The notes under the pieces are model-generated. The model had not been told where the DNA came from. It saw only the letters and a list, made by a program, of their open reading frames with translations, and ran no database searches. Made by a program: the position numbers and the translations under genes. A DNA stretch of 64,000 nucleotides from Pseudomonas taiwanensis DSM 21245 (GTDB lineage: Bacteria; Pseudomonadota; Gammaproteobacteria; Pseudomonadales; Pseudomonadaceae): NCBI RefSeq assembly GCF_000425785.1, contig NZ_KE384450.1, forward strand, positions 156,440 through 220,439. The letters run 5' to 3'. Shown piece by piece: positions 45,110-54,600 of this stretch. Positions within the stretch are counted from its first letter, which is position 1. Every line of letters starts with the position of its first letter.

Positions 45110-46807
45110 TCATGCCTGCTTCACCTCGCGCATCGGCTTGCCCTTCACCGGTGCACCATTGGCCACGTAGTACTTGGCGGTGCTGCGCGGCAGTGGCTTG
45201 CGGCCACGGATCTTGTCCGAGATCTTCTCGGCGATCATGATCGTGGTGGCGTTGAGGTTGCCGGTGATGATGATCGGCATGATCGACGCATCGACCACAC
45301 GCAGGCCTTGCATGCCATGCACTCGGCCTTCGCCATCGACCACCGCCATGTCGTCGGTGCCCATCTTGCACGAGCAGGACGGGTGGAAGGCGGTTTCGGC
45401 GTGCTCGCGGATGAACTTGTCCAGTTCTTCGTCCGTCTGCACGTGCGCGCCCGGGCTGATCTCGCGGCCACGGTACGGGTCGAGTGCCGGCTGGGCCATG
45501 ATCTCGCGGGTCAGGCGGATACCGTCACGGAATTCCTGCCAGTCCTGCTCGGTGGCCATGTAGTTGAACAGGATGCTTGGGTGCTGGCGTGGGTCTTTGG
45601 ACTTGAGCTTGATGCGGCCACGGCTAGGCGAACGCATGGAGCCCATGTGTGCCTGGAAGCCGTGCTCCTTGACCCCGTTGGAACCGTTGTAGTTAATCGC
45701 GACCGGCAGGAAGTGGTACTGAATGTTCGGCCACTTGAACTCAGGGCGAGTACGGATGAAACCGCCCGCCTCGAACTGGTTGCTGGCGCCGATACCGGTG
45801 CCGTTGAACATCCATTCGGCGCCGATGGCCGGCTGGTTCCACCACAGCAGCGACGGGTACAGCGAGACTGGCTGGGTGCAGGCGTACTGCAGGTACAACT
45901 CGAGGTGGTCCTGCAGGTTCTCGCCAACGCCAGGCAGGTCGTGCACGACCGGGATGTCGAGGCTTTCCAGCAGGGCGCGCGGGCCCACGCCGGAGCGCTG
46001 CAGCAGCTGTGGCGAGGCGATGGCGCCGGAGCTGACGATGACTTCCTTGCGGGCGCGGGCTTCGACGCGCTCTTCGCTGTCGCCGACCAGGTAAGTCACG
46101 CCGATGGCGCGCTTGCCGTCGAACAGCACGCGGTCGGTCAGGGCATGGGTGACGATGGTCAGGTTCGGACGCTTCTTGGCCTGGTCCAGGTAGCCTCGGG
46201 CGGTGCTCGAACGGCGGCCTTTCTTGGTCACGGTACGGTCCATCGGACCGAAGCCTTCCTGCTGGTAGCCGTTGAGGTCTTCGGTGCGTGGGTAGCCAGC
46301 TTGCACACCGGCTTCGACCATGGCGTGGAACAGCGGGTTGTTGCCGGCCTTGGGCGTGGTGACGCTGACCGGGCCTTCGCCGCCGTGGTAGTCGTTCGGG
46401 CCGATGTCGCGAGTTTCTGCCTTGCGGAAGTACGGCAGGCAGTCCAGGTAGGTCCAGTCTTCCAGGCCTGGCAGTTCTGCCCAGCCGTCGAAGTCCATGG
46501 CGTTACCGCGGATGTAGCACATGCCGTTGATCAGCGAGGAGCCACCCAGGCCCTTGCCACGACCACATTCCATGCGGCGGCCATCCATGTGCGGCTCTGG
46601 ATCGGTCTCGTAGGCCCAGTTGTAGCGGCGGCCCTGCAGTGGGAAGGCCAAGGCGGCTGGCATCTGGGTGCGGAAGTCGAAGCGGTAGTCGGGGCCACCG
46701 GCTTCCAGCAGCAGTACGGTGACGCCGGCGTCTTCGGTCAGGCGGGCGGCCAGGGTGTTACCGGCCGAGCCGGCACCGACGATGATGTAATCGAATTCTT
46801 GGGACAT
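45110..46807 (-). CDS. betA: Choline dehydrogenase
   Basis: FAD-dependent GMC oxidoreductase of 565 aa that oxidises choline to betaine aldehyde (and can go on to betaine) at the inner membrane. The FAD fold YIIVGAGSAGNTLAARL is at the N-terminus, GMC signature 1 includes GRGKGLGGSSLINGM, and GMC signature 2 includes SSGAIASPQLLQRSGVG. The C-terminal histidines (HPSCSCKMG and the G-N-L-N-A region) are in place. It follows betB with 77 nt between and ends with a terminator. Confidence 0.96.
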   Translation of the reverse strand: MSQEFDYIIVGAGSAGNTLAARLTEDAGVTVLLLEAGGPDYRFDFRTQMPAALAFPLQGRRYNWAYETDPEPHMDGRRMECGRGKGLGGSSLINGMCYIRGNAMDFDGWAELPGLEDWTYLDCLPYFRKAETRDIGPNDYHGGEGPVSVTTPKAGNNPLFHAMVEAGVQAGYPRTEDLNGYQQEGFGPMDRTVTKKGRRSSTARGYLDQAKKRPNLTIVTHALTDRVLFDGKRAIGVTYLVGDSEERVEARARKEVIVSSGAIASPQLLQRSGVGPRALLESLDIPVVHDLPGVGENLQDHLELYLQYACTQPVSLYPSLLWWNQPAIGAEWMFNGTGIGASNQFEAGGFIRTRPEFKWPNIQYHFLPVAINYNGSNGVKEHGFQAHMGSMRSPSRGRIKLKSKDPRQHPSILFNYMATEQDWQEFRDGIRLTREIMAQPALDPYRGREISPGAHVQTDEELDKFIREHAETAFHPSCSCKMGTDDMAVVDGEGRVHGMQGLRVVDASIMPIIITGNLNATTIMIAEKISDKIRGRKPLPRSTAKYYVANGAPVKGKPMREVKQA

Positions 46808-46845
46808 GGAAGTACCCTCGTGTTGGCGGTGATCAGGGAGCGGAA

Positions 46846-46871
46846 ACGCCCGTGCTCATTGGCACGGGCGT
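46846..46871 (-). other. Hairpin between betB and betA
   Basis: A perfect 10-bp stem, acgcccgtgc / gcacgggcgt, with a 6-nt loop. It falls 14 nt past the betB stop with no T-run, so it more likely protects or separates transcript ends than stops transcription. Confidence 0.6.
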
Positions 46872-46884
46872 GGCTAGACAGGGT

Positions 46885-48357
46885 TCAGAAAACCGAGTTG
46901 TAGCCGCCCAGCTCGACCTGGACCGACTTGATGCGAGTGTATTGAGCCAGCGAGCTGACGCCGTTCTCACGGCCGACGCCCGACTGCTTGTAGCCACCGA
47001 CCGGCATTTCCGCCGGCGATTCACCCCAGGCGTTGATCCAGCAGATACCGGCTTCGAGCTTGTGGATGATGCGGTGGGCGCGGCTGATGTCGTTGGTGCA
47101 CACGCCAGCGGCCAGGCCGTATTCGGTGTCGTTGGCGCGGCGGATGACTTCTTCTTCGGTCTCGTAGGTGAGGATGCTCATCACCGGGCCGAAGATTTCT
47201 TCCTTGACGATGGTCATGTCGTCGGTGCAGTCGGTGAAGACGGTCGGGGCCACGAAGGCGCCCTTGGCGAAGTCGCCTTGGGTCAGACGCTCACCGCCGC
47301 ACAGAACGCGGGCACCTTCTTCCTTGCCCTTGGCGATGTAGCCCAGGACGCTCTCCATGTGCGGGAAGCTGACCAGCGGACCGAAGTTGGTGTTTTCGTC
47401 TTCTGGGTTGCCAGCACGGATACGGGCCACGCGCTCGACGATCTTGGCTTCGAAGGCTGCCTTGAGTTCGGCTGGGATGAACACGCGGGTGCCGTTGGTG
47501 CACACCTGGCCCGAGCTGTAGAAGTTGGCCATCATGGCGATGTCGGCGGCCTTGTCCAGGTCGGCGTCGGCGCAGATGATCAGCGGCGACTTGCCGCCCA
47601 GTTCCATGGTCACTTCCTTCAGCGAGGAGCTGGAGGCGCTGGCCATGACCTTCTTGCCGGTGGTGGTGCCGCCGGTGAAGGAGACTTTCTCGATGCGTGG
47701 GTGCTCGGTCAGCCAGGTGCCGACTTCACGGCCGCTACCGGTCAGGACGTTGAATACGCCATCCGGCAGGCCGGCTTCGGTGTAGATCTCGGCCAGTTTC
47801 AGCGTGGTCAGCGAAGTGACTTCCGAAGGCTTGAAGATCATCGCGTTGCCGGCAGCCAGGGCTGGCGCGGATTTCCACAGGGCGATCTGGATCGGGTAGT
47901 TCCAGGCGCCGATACCGACGGTTACGCCCAGTGGCTCGCGGCGGGTATAGACGAAGGAGGATTCACGCAGCGGAATCTGCTCGCCTTCGATGGCCGGTAC
48001 CAGGCCAGCGTAGTACTCCAGGACGTCGGCGCCGGTGACGATATCGACGTAGCGGGTTTCGGAGTACGACTTGCCGGTGTCCAGGGTTTCCAGCATGGCC
48101 AGTTCGTCGTTGCGCTCGCGCAGGATGTCGACGGCGCGGCGCAGGATGCGCGAGCGCTGCATGGCGGTCATGGCAGCCCAGACTTTCTGGCCGCGCTCGG
48201 CGCTTTCCACGGCTTTTTCGACGTCAGCCTGGGTAGCGCGCTGTACGTAGGCGAGGACTTCGCCAGTGGCCGGGTTGATGGCTTCGAAAGTGGCATCGCT
48301 GCCGGCGTCGACATAACCACCATCAATGTAGAGTTTTTGCGTTCCGAAACGGGCCAT
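46885..48357 (-). CDS. betB: Betaine aldehyde dehydrogenase
   Basis: NAD(P)-dependent aldehyde dehydrogenase of 490 aa that makes glycine betaine from betaine aldehyde. The catalytic Glu is in LELGGKSPL and the catalytic Cys in SGQVCTNGTRVF; the cofactor loop is FTGGTTTGKKV. The start at ATG 48357 gives MARFGTQKLYIDG and the family length. The next gene upstream, betI, ends 38 nt away. Together with BetA it makes the osmoprotectant betaine. Confidence 0.96.
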   Translation of the reverse strand: MARFGTQKLYIDGGYVDAGSDATFEAINPATGEVLAYVQRATQADVEKAVESAERGQKVWAAMTAMQRSRILRRAVDILRERNDELAMLETLDTGKSYSETRYVDIVTGADVLEYYAGLVPAIEGEQIPLRESSFVYTRREPLGVTVGIGAWNYPIQIALWKSAPALAAGNAMIFKPSEVTSLTTLKLAEIYTEAGLPDGVFNVLTGSGREVGTWLTEHPRIEKVSFTGGTTTGKKVMASASSSSLKEVTMELGGKSPLIICADADLDKAADIAMMANFYSSGQVCTNGTRVFIPAELKAAFEAKIVERVARIRAGNPEDENTNFGPLVSFPHMESVLGYIAKGKEEGARVLCGGERLTQGDFAKGAFVAPTVFTDCTDDMTIVKEEIFGPVMSILTYETEEEVIRRANDTEYGLAAGVCTNDISRAHRIIHKLEAGICWINAWGESPAEMPVGGYKQSGVGRENGVSSLAQYTRIKSVQVELGGYNSVF

Positions 48358-48395
48358 AGTGTCCTCGCAAGTGCAGTGTGTGGTTGGCTTTCGCG

Positions 48396-49052
48396 TCACG
48401 CTCCTGCCGGGTTGGCAAGTGCCGTGCGCGGTTGTTCAGCGGCCTGGTCGTCAGTGCCCAGGGTGTGCTGTTTAGCCAGTTGTAGATCCATGTATTCGTA
48501 AGCAATCCGTATCGCCTGATCGGTGTCGAATGCGTCACCCGACAGTGCTCCACGCAGCCACAAGCCGTCGATCAGGGCCGCCAGGCCGCGGGCTGCCTTG
48601 CGCGCATGGTAGAGCGGCAGGGCGCGGCGGAACTGGCAGCACAGGTTGGAGTACAAGCGGTGGTCATTGATCCGCTGCAACCTGTGCAAATCGGGCTGGT
48701 GCATGCTGGAAGCCCAAAAGGCCAACCAGGTTTTCATCGCCGGGCCGTTCACCTGGCTGGCATCGAAGTTGCCCTCGATGATCACTTTCAGGTGGGCTCG
48801 CGGGCTGTCGTCGGTCAGTGACTGGCGACGCGCCCTCACGCCTTCGTTGAGCATGCTCATGATGTAACCCATCGTCGCTGCGATCAGGCCGTTCTTGTCC
48901 CGAAAGTAGTGACTGATGATGCCGTTCGACACCCCGGCCAAACGGGCAATCAGCGCAATGCTGGCGTCCCCCAGGCCGACCTGATCGACCGCCTGTAACG
49001 TGGCTTCGATCAACTGCTGGCGGCGGATGGGTTGCATACCGACCTTGGGCAT
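48396..49052 (-). CDS. betI: BetI, choline-responsive TetR-type repressor
   Basis: TetR-family repressor of 218 aa that in other bacteria shuts off bet genes unless choline is present. The N-terminal DNA-binding part has ASIALIARLAGVSNGIISHYF (helix-turn-helix, about 29-49). The rest is the BetI ligand domain with the conserved W-L-A-F-W-A-S-S-M-H. It lies at the head of the betIBA operon, next to a perfect palindrome at 49122 and the divergent betT. Confidence 0.94.
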   Translation of the reverse strand: MPKVGMQPIRRQQLIEATLQAVDQVGLGDASIALIARLAGVSNGIISHYFRDKNGLIAATMGYIMSMLNEGVRARRQSLTDDSPRAHLKVIIEGNFDASQVNGPAMKTWLAFWASSMHQPDLHRLQRINDHRLYSNLCCQFRRALPLYHARKAARGLAALIDGLWLRGALSGDAFDTDQAIRIAYEYMDLQLAKQHTLGTDDQAAEQPRTALANPAGA

Positions 49053-49121
49053 CTTGCTATCTCCTCAGGCCTGCGAGCAGACGACGGGCGGCTGACTCGG
49101 CGAAGGCCAGTCTATTTTGTT

Positions 49122-49141
49122 TTGATTGAACGTTCAATCAA
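49122..49141. promoter_or_regulatory. Likely BetI operator
   Basis: A perfect 20-bp palindrome, ttgattgaacgttcaatcaa. Its core attgaacgttcaat matches the known BetI box. It stands 70 nt before betI and so can control betIBA. The divergent betT start is 389 nt away on the other side. Confidence 0.9.
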
Positions 49142-49529
49142 TAAAGAATAAGCTCTGCGACAATTTGTGCCATTGACAGTATTTCACACGGTCGAGAAGG
49201 CACGAATCGACACCCCAGGAAATCGTGTAACCCCCGGAATACAAGGCGTTGACGGGCTAGAGCGAAGCGAAAGACAGATTCTGCCAGACGGTCGACGACC
49301 TGCGGCAGGCCCTTGGAGCGGGCGGTGTGCTCTGTGACCAATGCGCGCACTTTCAGGGTGAGTGCACAGTCGGACACGGACCACCTGTCTGGTTTTTTGC
49401 AACGTTTCGATTCGGGATCACGGTTTCCAGGGTGCTTTTATAACACCTGACGCAGTGGGGCTATTGCACCAATTGCGCGGGAAAAGACTGATTAGCCTCC
49501 ACAGCCGCACTGCCCGGAGCATTCGTGCA
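49142..49529 (+). promoter_or_regulatory. betT upstream region
   Basis: This stretch of about 390 bp between the BetI box and betT holds no convincing gene. A ttgaca hexamer near 49173 is a possible -35 element but its partner is unclear. A ccacctgtctggttttttgc run near 49381 could form part of a leader. The length leaves room for a second betT promoter outside BetI control. Confidence 0.35.
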
Positions 49530-51533
49530 ATGAGTTCTGCCTCCCTTACCAAACCCCCCGCCGAGAGGGTGCGGGTCAATCGCGTGGTGTTCTACACCTC
49601 CGCGCTGTTGGTCCTTGTTCTGACTGCCTTGCTGATCGCTGTACCCGAAACCGCCGGCCAAGTACTGGGCGTAGCCCAGAAATGGCTCACCCGTACCTTC
49701 GGTTGGTACTACATGCTGGTGATCTGCGGTTACCTGCTGTTCGTCGTTTACCTGGCTTTCTCCGATTTCGGAAAACTCAAGCTCGGTGGCAAGGACGATC
49801 AGCCCGACTTCAGCTACGGCGCCTGGGCCGGCATGCTGTTCTCTTCGGGTATCGGCATTTCGCTGCTGTACTTCGGCGCTTCCGAGCCGCTGGACCACTA
49901 CTTCAACCCGCCGGAAGGTACGCCAGCCAGTCTCGAAGCCGCGCGCCAGGGCTTGCAGCTGACCTTCCTGCACTGGGGCCTGCATGGCTGGGCGATCTAT
50001 GCGCTGGTCGGCCTGGCCGTGGGTTACTTCGCCTACCGTCACAACCAGCCGCTGGCATTGCGCTCGGCACTGTTCCCGCTGGTCGGTGAGCGTTGGGTCA
50101 AGGGCGCTGCCGGCAATGCCGTGGACATCTTCGGGATGTTCGTCACCCTGCTGGGTCTGGTGACCAACCTGGGTATCGGCGCGATGCAGGTATCGTCGGG
50201 CCTGGAGTACCTGTTCGGCATGCAACACAGCCAGACCAACCTGCTGATGGTGATCCTGGTGATGGCCGGCGTTGCTACCGTCGCTGCGGTATCGGGTGTC
50301 GAGAACGGTATCCGCCGCCTGTCGAACCTGAACATCATGCTGTTCAGCGGCCTGCTGATCTTCGTTCTGCTGGGTGGCCAGACCCTGCACCTGCTCAATG
50401 GCTTCGTGCAAAACATTGGCGACTACCTCAATGGCATCGTGCTGAAGACGTTCGACCTGTACGTCTATGAAGGCGAAGCGGGCAAGTCCGAGCGCTGGTT
50501 GGGCCTGTGGACCGTGTTCTACTGGGCCTGGTGGATTTCCTGGGGTCCATTCGTCGGCATGTTCATCGCCCGTATTTCCAAGGGCCGTACCGTGCGTCAG
50601 CTGGTCAGCGGTGTACTGTTGATTCCACTGGGCTTCACCCTGGCCTGGCTGTCGATCTTCGGCAACACTGCGCTGGACCTGGTGATCAACCAGGGTGCCG
50701 TGGAATTGGGCAAGACCGCGCTGGAACAGCCGTCGATGTCGATCTACCAGCTGCTGGAATACTTCCCTGCGGCCAAGATCGTGATCGGTGTGGCGGTGTT
50801 CGTTGGCTTCGTGCTGTTCCTCACCCCAGCCGACTCCGGCGCGGTGATGATGGCCAACCTGTCGTGCAAAGGCGGCAAGGTCGATGAAGACGCCCCGCAC
50901 TGGATGGTGGTGTTCTGGTCGGTGGTCATCACCCTGGTAACCATCGGTCTGCTGTTCGCGGGTAACTTCGAGGCCATGCAGACCATGGTGGTTCTGGCAG
51001 GCCTGCCATTCTCGGTGGTGCTGGTGCTGTTCATGTTCGGCCTGTACAAGGCCATGAAGCAGGACGTTGCGGTTGAAAACGAGCGCGCCGAGCTGGCAGC
51101 CCGCGGCCGTCGCGGTTTCAGCGAGCGCTTGACTCAGCTGGATCTGCAGCCGACCCAAGCGGTGGTTCAGCGCTTCATGGACAAGCAGGTCAGCCCGGCG
51201 CTGAAAGAGGCGGCCACACAGCTGCAGAGCCTTGGCTTCGACGTGGAAACCCGTGTAGGCCAGTCGCGCAACATGATGGGTCTGCGGGTGATGATGGAAG
51301 AGGGCAACCCGTTCGTCTATGAAGTGAGCCTGGATGGCTACCTGGCCGCGCCGAGCGAGGCCCCCGTGGAGGGCGAACCGCAAGTGCGCCAACGCTTCTA
51401 CCGTGCCGAGGTCTACCTGCACGATGGCAGTCAGGAGTACGACCTGATGGGCTTCGCGCCTGATCAGATCGTGCGTGATGTGCTCGATCAGTTCGAGAGC
51501 CATCGGCAATTGCTGGGACGCGTCTACAGCTGA
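49530..51533 (+). CDS. betT: BetT choline transporter (BCCT family)
   Basis: Betaine/choline/carnitine transporter of 667 aa with 12 helices (about residues 25-515) and a long soluble C-terminal part of about 150 aa, the form that senses osmotic stress. BCCT hallmarks are the aromatic-box segment WTVFYWAWWISWGPFVGMFIARISKGRT near residue 325 and the sodium-site region FSSGIGISLLYFGASEP. The ATG at 49530 follows ggag at 10 nt. It imports choline for BetA and BetB, and faces betIBA. Confidence 0.95.
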   Translation: MSSASLTKPPAERVRVNRVVFYTSALLVLVLTALLIAVPETAGQVLGVAQKWLTRTFGWYYMLVICGYLLFVVYLAFSDFGKLKLGGKDDQPDFSYGAWAGMLFSSGIGISLLYFGASEPLDHYFNPPEGTPASLEAARQGLQLTFLHWGLHGWAIYALVGLAVGYFAYRHNQPLALRSALFPLVGERWVKGAAGNAVDIFGMFVTLLGLVTNLGIGAMQVSSGLEYLFGMQHSQTNLLMVILVMAGVATVAAVSGVENGIRRLSNLNIMLFSGLLIFVLLGGQTLHLLNGFVQNIGDYLNGIVLKTFDLYVYEGEAGKSERWLGLWTVFYWAWWISWGPFVGMFIARISKGRTVRQLVSGVLLIPLGFTLAWLSIFGNTALDLVINQGAVELGKTALEQPSMSIYQLLEYFPAAKIVIGVAVFVGFVLFLTPADSGAVMMANLSCKGGKVDEDAPHWMVVFWSVVITLVTIGLLFAGNFEAMQTMVVLAGLPFSVVLVLFMFGLYKAMKQDVAVENERAELAARGRRGFSERLTQLDLQPTQAVVQRFMDKQVSPALKEAATQLQSLGFDVETRVGQSRNMMGLRVMMEEGNPFVYEVSLDGYLAAPSEAPVEGEPQVRQRFYRAEVYLHDGSQEYDLMGFAPDQIVRDVLDQFESHRQLLGRVYS

Positions 51534-51541
51534 TGCGTATG

Positions 51542-51572
51542 AAAAAGCCCTGCTGCAATAGCAGGGCTTTTT
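51542..51572 (+). terminator. Rho-independent terminator after betT
   Basis: A perfect 13-bp stem, aaaaagccctgct / agcagggcttttt, with loop gcaat. It lies 8 nt past the betT stop and could act on both strands. Confidence 0.92.
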
Positions 51573-51652
51573 GTCGGTGCTTGCAATAAGTAGCACCGCA
51601 GGCGCGACCCTGCGCGCAAGGCTTCCGGTCCACTCACCAGGAGGCCAAGGGC

Positions 51653-54600
51653 ATGCCCAGTTTCGACACCCCGACATTCGACTTTCAACGCGCCGCTGCC
51701 CGGCAGTTCGGCGATCGCCCGACGCTGCGCCAGGTCGCGAGCGAACAACTGCTCAAACTGCTGCTTGCCGAGCTGCCGTGGCTGGCATCCGTACAGCCTG
51801 CATTGTCGTCCGCCGACCCATTGACGTTGGACAGTCCAGACCCATCGACCCCGTACTGGAACACCCAACCGTTGGTCGAGCGCGTTCTGCAGGCCATGCT
51901 CCAGACCCAGTCCATCGACCTGCAACCGCTTGATGGGCGCCATCATAACCTCGGGCTGATCGCACCTTATCGCTTCGCCGGTTCCAGCAGCGCGTACGAC
52001 ACCCGCCAGTTGCCGGACCTAGGCCCGGCGCTCGACGAGCTGATCGAGCGATTGCCGCAACATTTCTGCCAGGCTCAGCTCGACTATTGGAACGGTGTCG
52101 GCAGTGGTGCAAGCAGCCGAGACAGCTGGATGCAGTTGCTGTTGAAGACCGCGCTATTGCGTGGGTTGCCATTGCAAGGCCTGGATGCCCAGGAGCAGGC
52201 GTGCATACGAGGGCTGATTCGCGGTGGTGGCGATCAGCCTGACGTGAGCTTCGTGCAGGTCGAGTTATCCACAGGCTCGCGTAGCGTGAACGAAACCTTG
52301 GGTCATCTGCTGGTCACCGGCGAGTGGGATGAGCGGGAGGTCATCCTATGGTGCGCGCCTTCTGGGCAGGTGAGCAGTTTCGCCTCGATGAAGGCGTTTG
52401 CCGTGGCCCTGCGCAATGAACTGGCGCAGCGCTACAGCTTCGATGCCATGAGCTGGCAGCGATACAGGGTGGAGGGCAATGTCGCGGCGCAACAAGTGGT
52501 GCAGTTGCTGGAGCAGATGTTCGAACGGGTCCAAAGGGTGCGCTACGGGCGCTTGGCCGATGTGCCGGCGCTGGAACAGCTGTTCGCCCAGCTGAGCGAC
52601 CCGGCGCAGTGGTTCATCAGCTACCTGGACGACACGCCTGCGGTCAAACCGCCACCGGGGCTGCTGACAAGCGCAGCCAATGACACGTTCCAATACCGCA
52701 ATGCGTTGCTGCAGCTCGCTGTGGACCACTTGGATGCCGAAGGCGTGGCTGCCCTGGATGGCGTCATGAGCTTGCACGACTACACCCACCAACGACTGAG
52801 CGAGCAAATGCTCAAGGAGCATGGCGATGCCATGTCGCCGGATGAACTGCTCCTTGAATTCTACATCGCGTCGGGTATCCCCGGAGGATCGGCCACAGGA
52901 GCCGGTGGGGGCGAGCCTCTTGCCTGGGCGGGCGAAAAGACCTTGACCGAATATGCCATCGGCAAGCTTGGCTCGCTCAAGGACGCCTCGGTAATACGTA
53001 TCCGTCATGCACAGGGGGCCACAGTACCCGCGTGGCTGAACGCCGAAGCGGCCAGGCGACTGGTCGAGCGCGTCGACATCGGCGGCACCTATCCTCGCTA
53101 TGTAGCGCAAGTGCTGGATGATCCGCTGCAGCGGGACCGGCGTGTCCAACGGTTTGGCCGGGAATGGCGCAATGCCCTGCGGTTCAGCGCCCTGCAAGGC
53201 AAGCTGGACGGTAAGATCACCGATACTGGCCTGCAGTGTGTCGTCAACTTCTGCAATGGTCATGACGATCCGGACGCACCACGAATTACCCTGATGCCAC
53301 TGACCTTCAGGCGCCAGCCCCAGTCCCGCCACGATGACACGGTGCGTGGCATGTACGTGTTGTTCTGCGCCGAGCCCACGCGGGTGCTGCTGTATCGTCC
53401 GTTGTACAGGCAGGACACACTGCGTGAGTATGCAAGCTTCGAGAAGTTGCTGGAACACGTGCAAACGTCCGTGCGATTGCAAGCGAGCGTACTCGACTGG
53501 TTGCAGCCGCAGGTTCGCCATATCTACGACAACGGCGGTTTCATCGAGCCGCATGTCGCCAGCATCGGCCTGGACCCTTCCAGCTTGCCCGAGCGACCGG
53601 CTCCGCCAGTCCTTCAGCCGGTGTTCTGGAATACCAGTCTGGACAACAAGCTTTACGACGCGAACCGTGATTTGCTGGTAGAGCTGGCCGACCAGCAGTC
53701 CACCTCCAATGCCGAGCGCCGCTGGGAAACGCTTTCACAAGGCGCTTGGCTGCTGTTCGATGTGGTCACGCTGGTGTTGCGCGGGCCTGTGGCCAGCGTG
53801 ACGTGGATGGTGCAACTGCTAACGTCCCTCGATCACGATTTGCTTGCCCTTGAACAGGAAGGTGACTTCGACCGGTCTGCCGCCGTGGTCGATTTGTTGC
53901 TGAATCTGGGAATGGTCCTGTTGCATGCACGCCAACCCGGCGCTTTGCCTGAAGGTTTTGGGCAAATCCCTGACGCATTGGCTCTTGAAGGGCTGGCCGC
54001 GCAGAGCGGTGCGTTTCGCGAGATTTCCCTGGTGCCCTCAGAAGGGCCGGTAGCGATGGTCGGTGCACTGGGGGCGCTGCCCGACCGCCAGCTGGACTTC
54101 ACCTGGCGGGGCAACCATGGTTTCAACTGGCTGCCACCTACTCAGCGCCAGGCGTTGCGCGCCATGCGCTCGGGCGTGGCGTTCGATTCCTCCAGCCTGC
54201 AGGCCAGCGGAGGTGCCGCGGGCCTGCACCTTGTCGACGGGCAGTTCTATGCCGTCATGAGCGCAGACGCCTACCCTGTGGAGGTGACGGCGCAGGGCGT
54301 GCGGGTAATCGACGGCAAGGGCGGTTACGGGCCCTGGTTAGTCCATGTGGATGGCGGCTGGCGAGTGGATAGCACGCTGCGCCTTGCCGGAGGCATGAAG
54401 AACAGTCGCTTGGGCAAGAACCTTGCCGCTCAATTCGAAGCGCTCAGGCACTCGGTCGAAGCGCTCGATAGTCAAGGCAAGGTCGCGATCAGTGCCTTCA
54501 GCCAGATCAGTCTGGACATCACCGAACTGCTGGAGAAGATCGACAAGCTCAAGGCGCTTCGCCAAGGTGCGCAGGCCACGCTCGAGGCTGGAGGCTCAGC

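Noticed and set aside
45020..46903. Plus-strand open frame opposite betA
   Set aside because: betA has full GMC signatures on the minus strand; this is its shadow.
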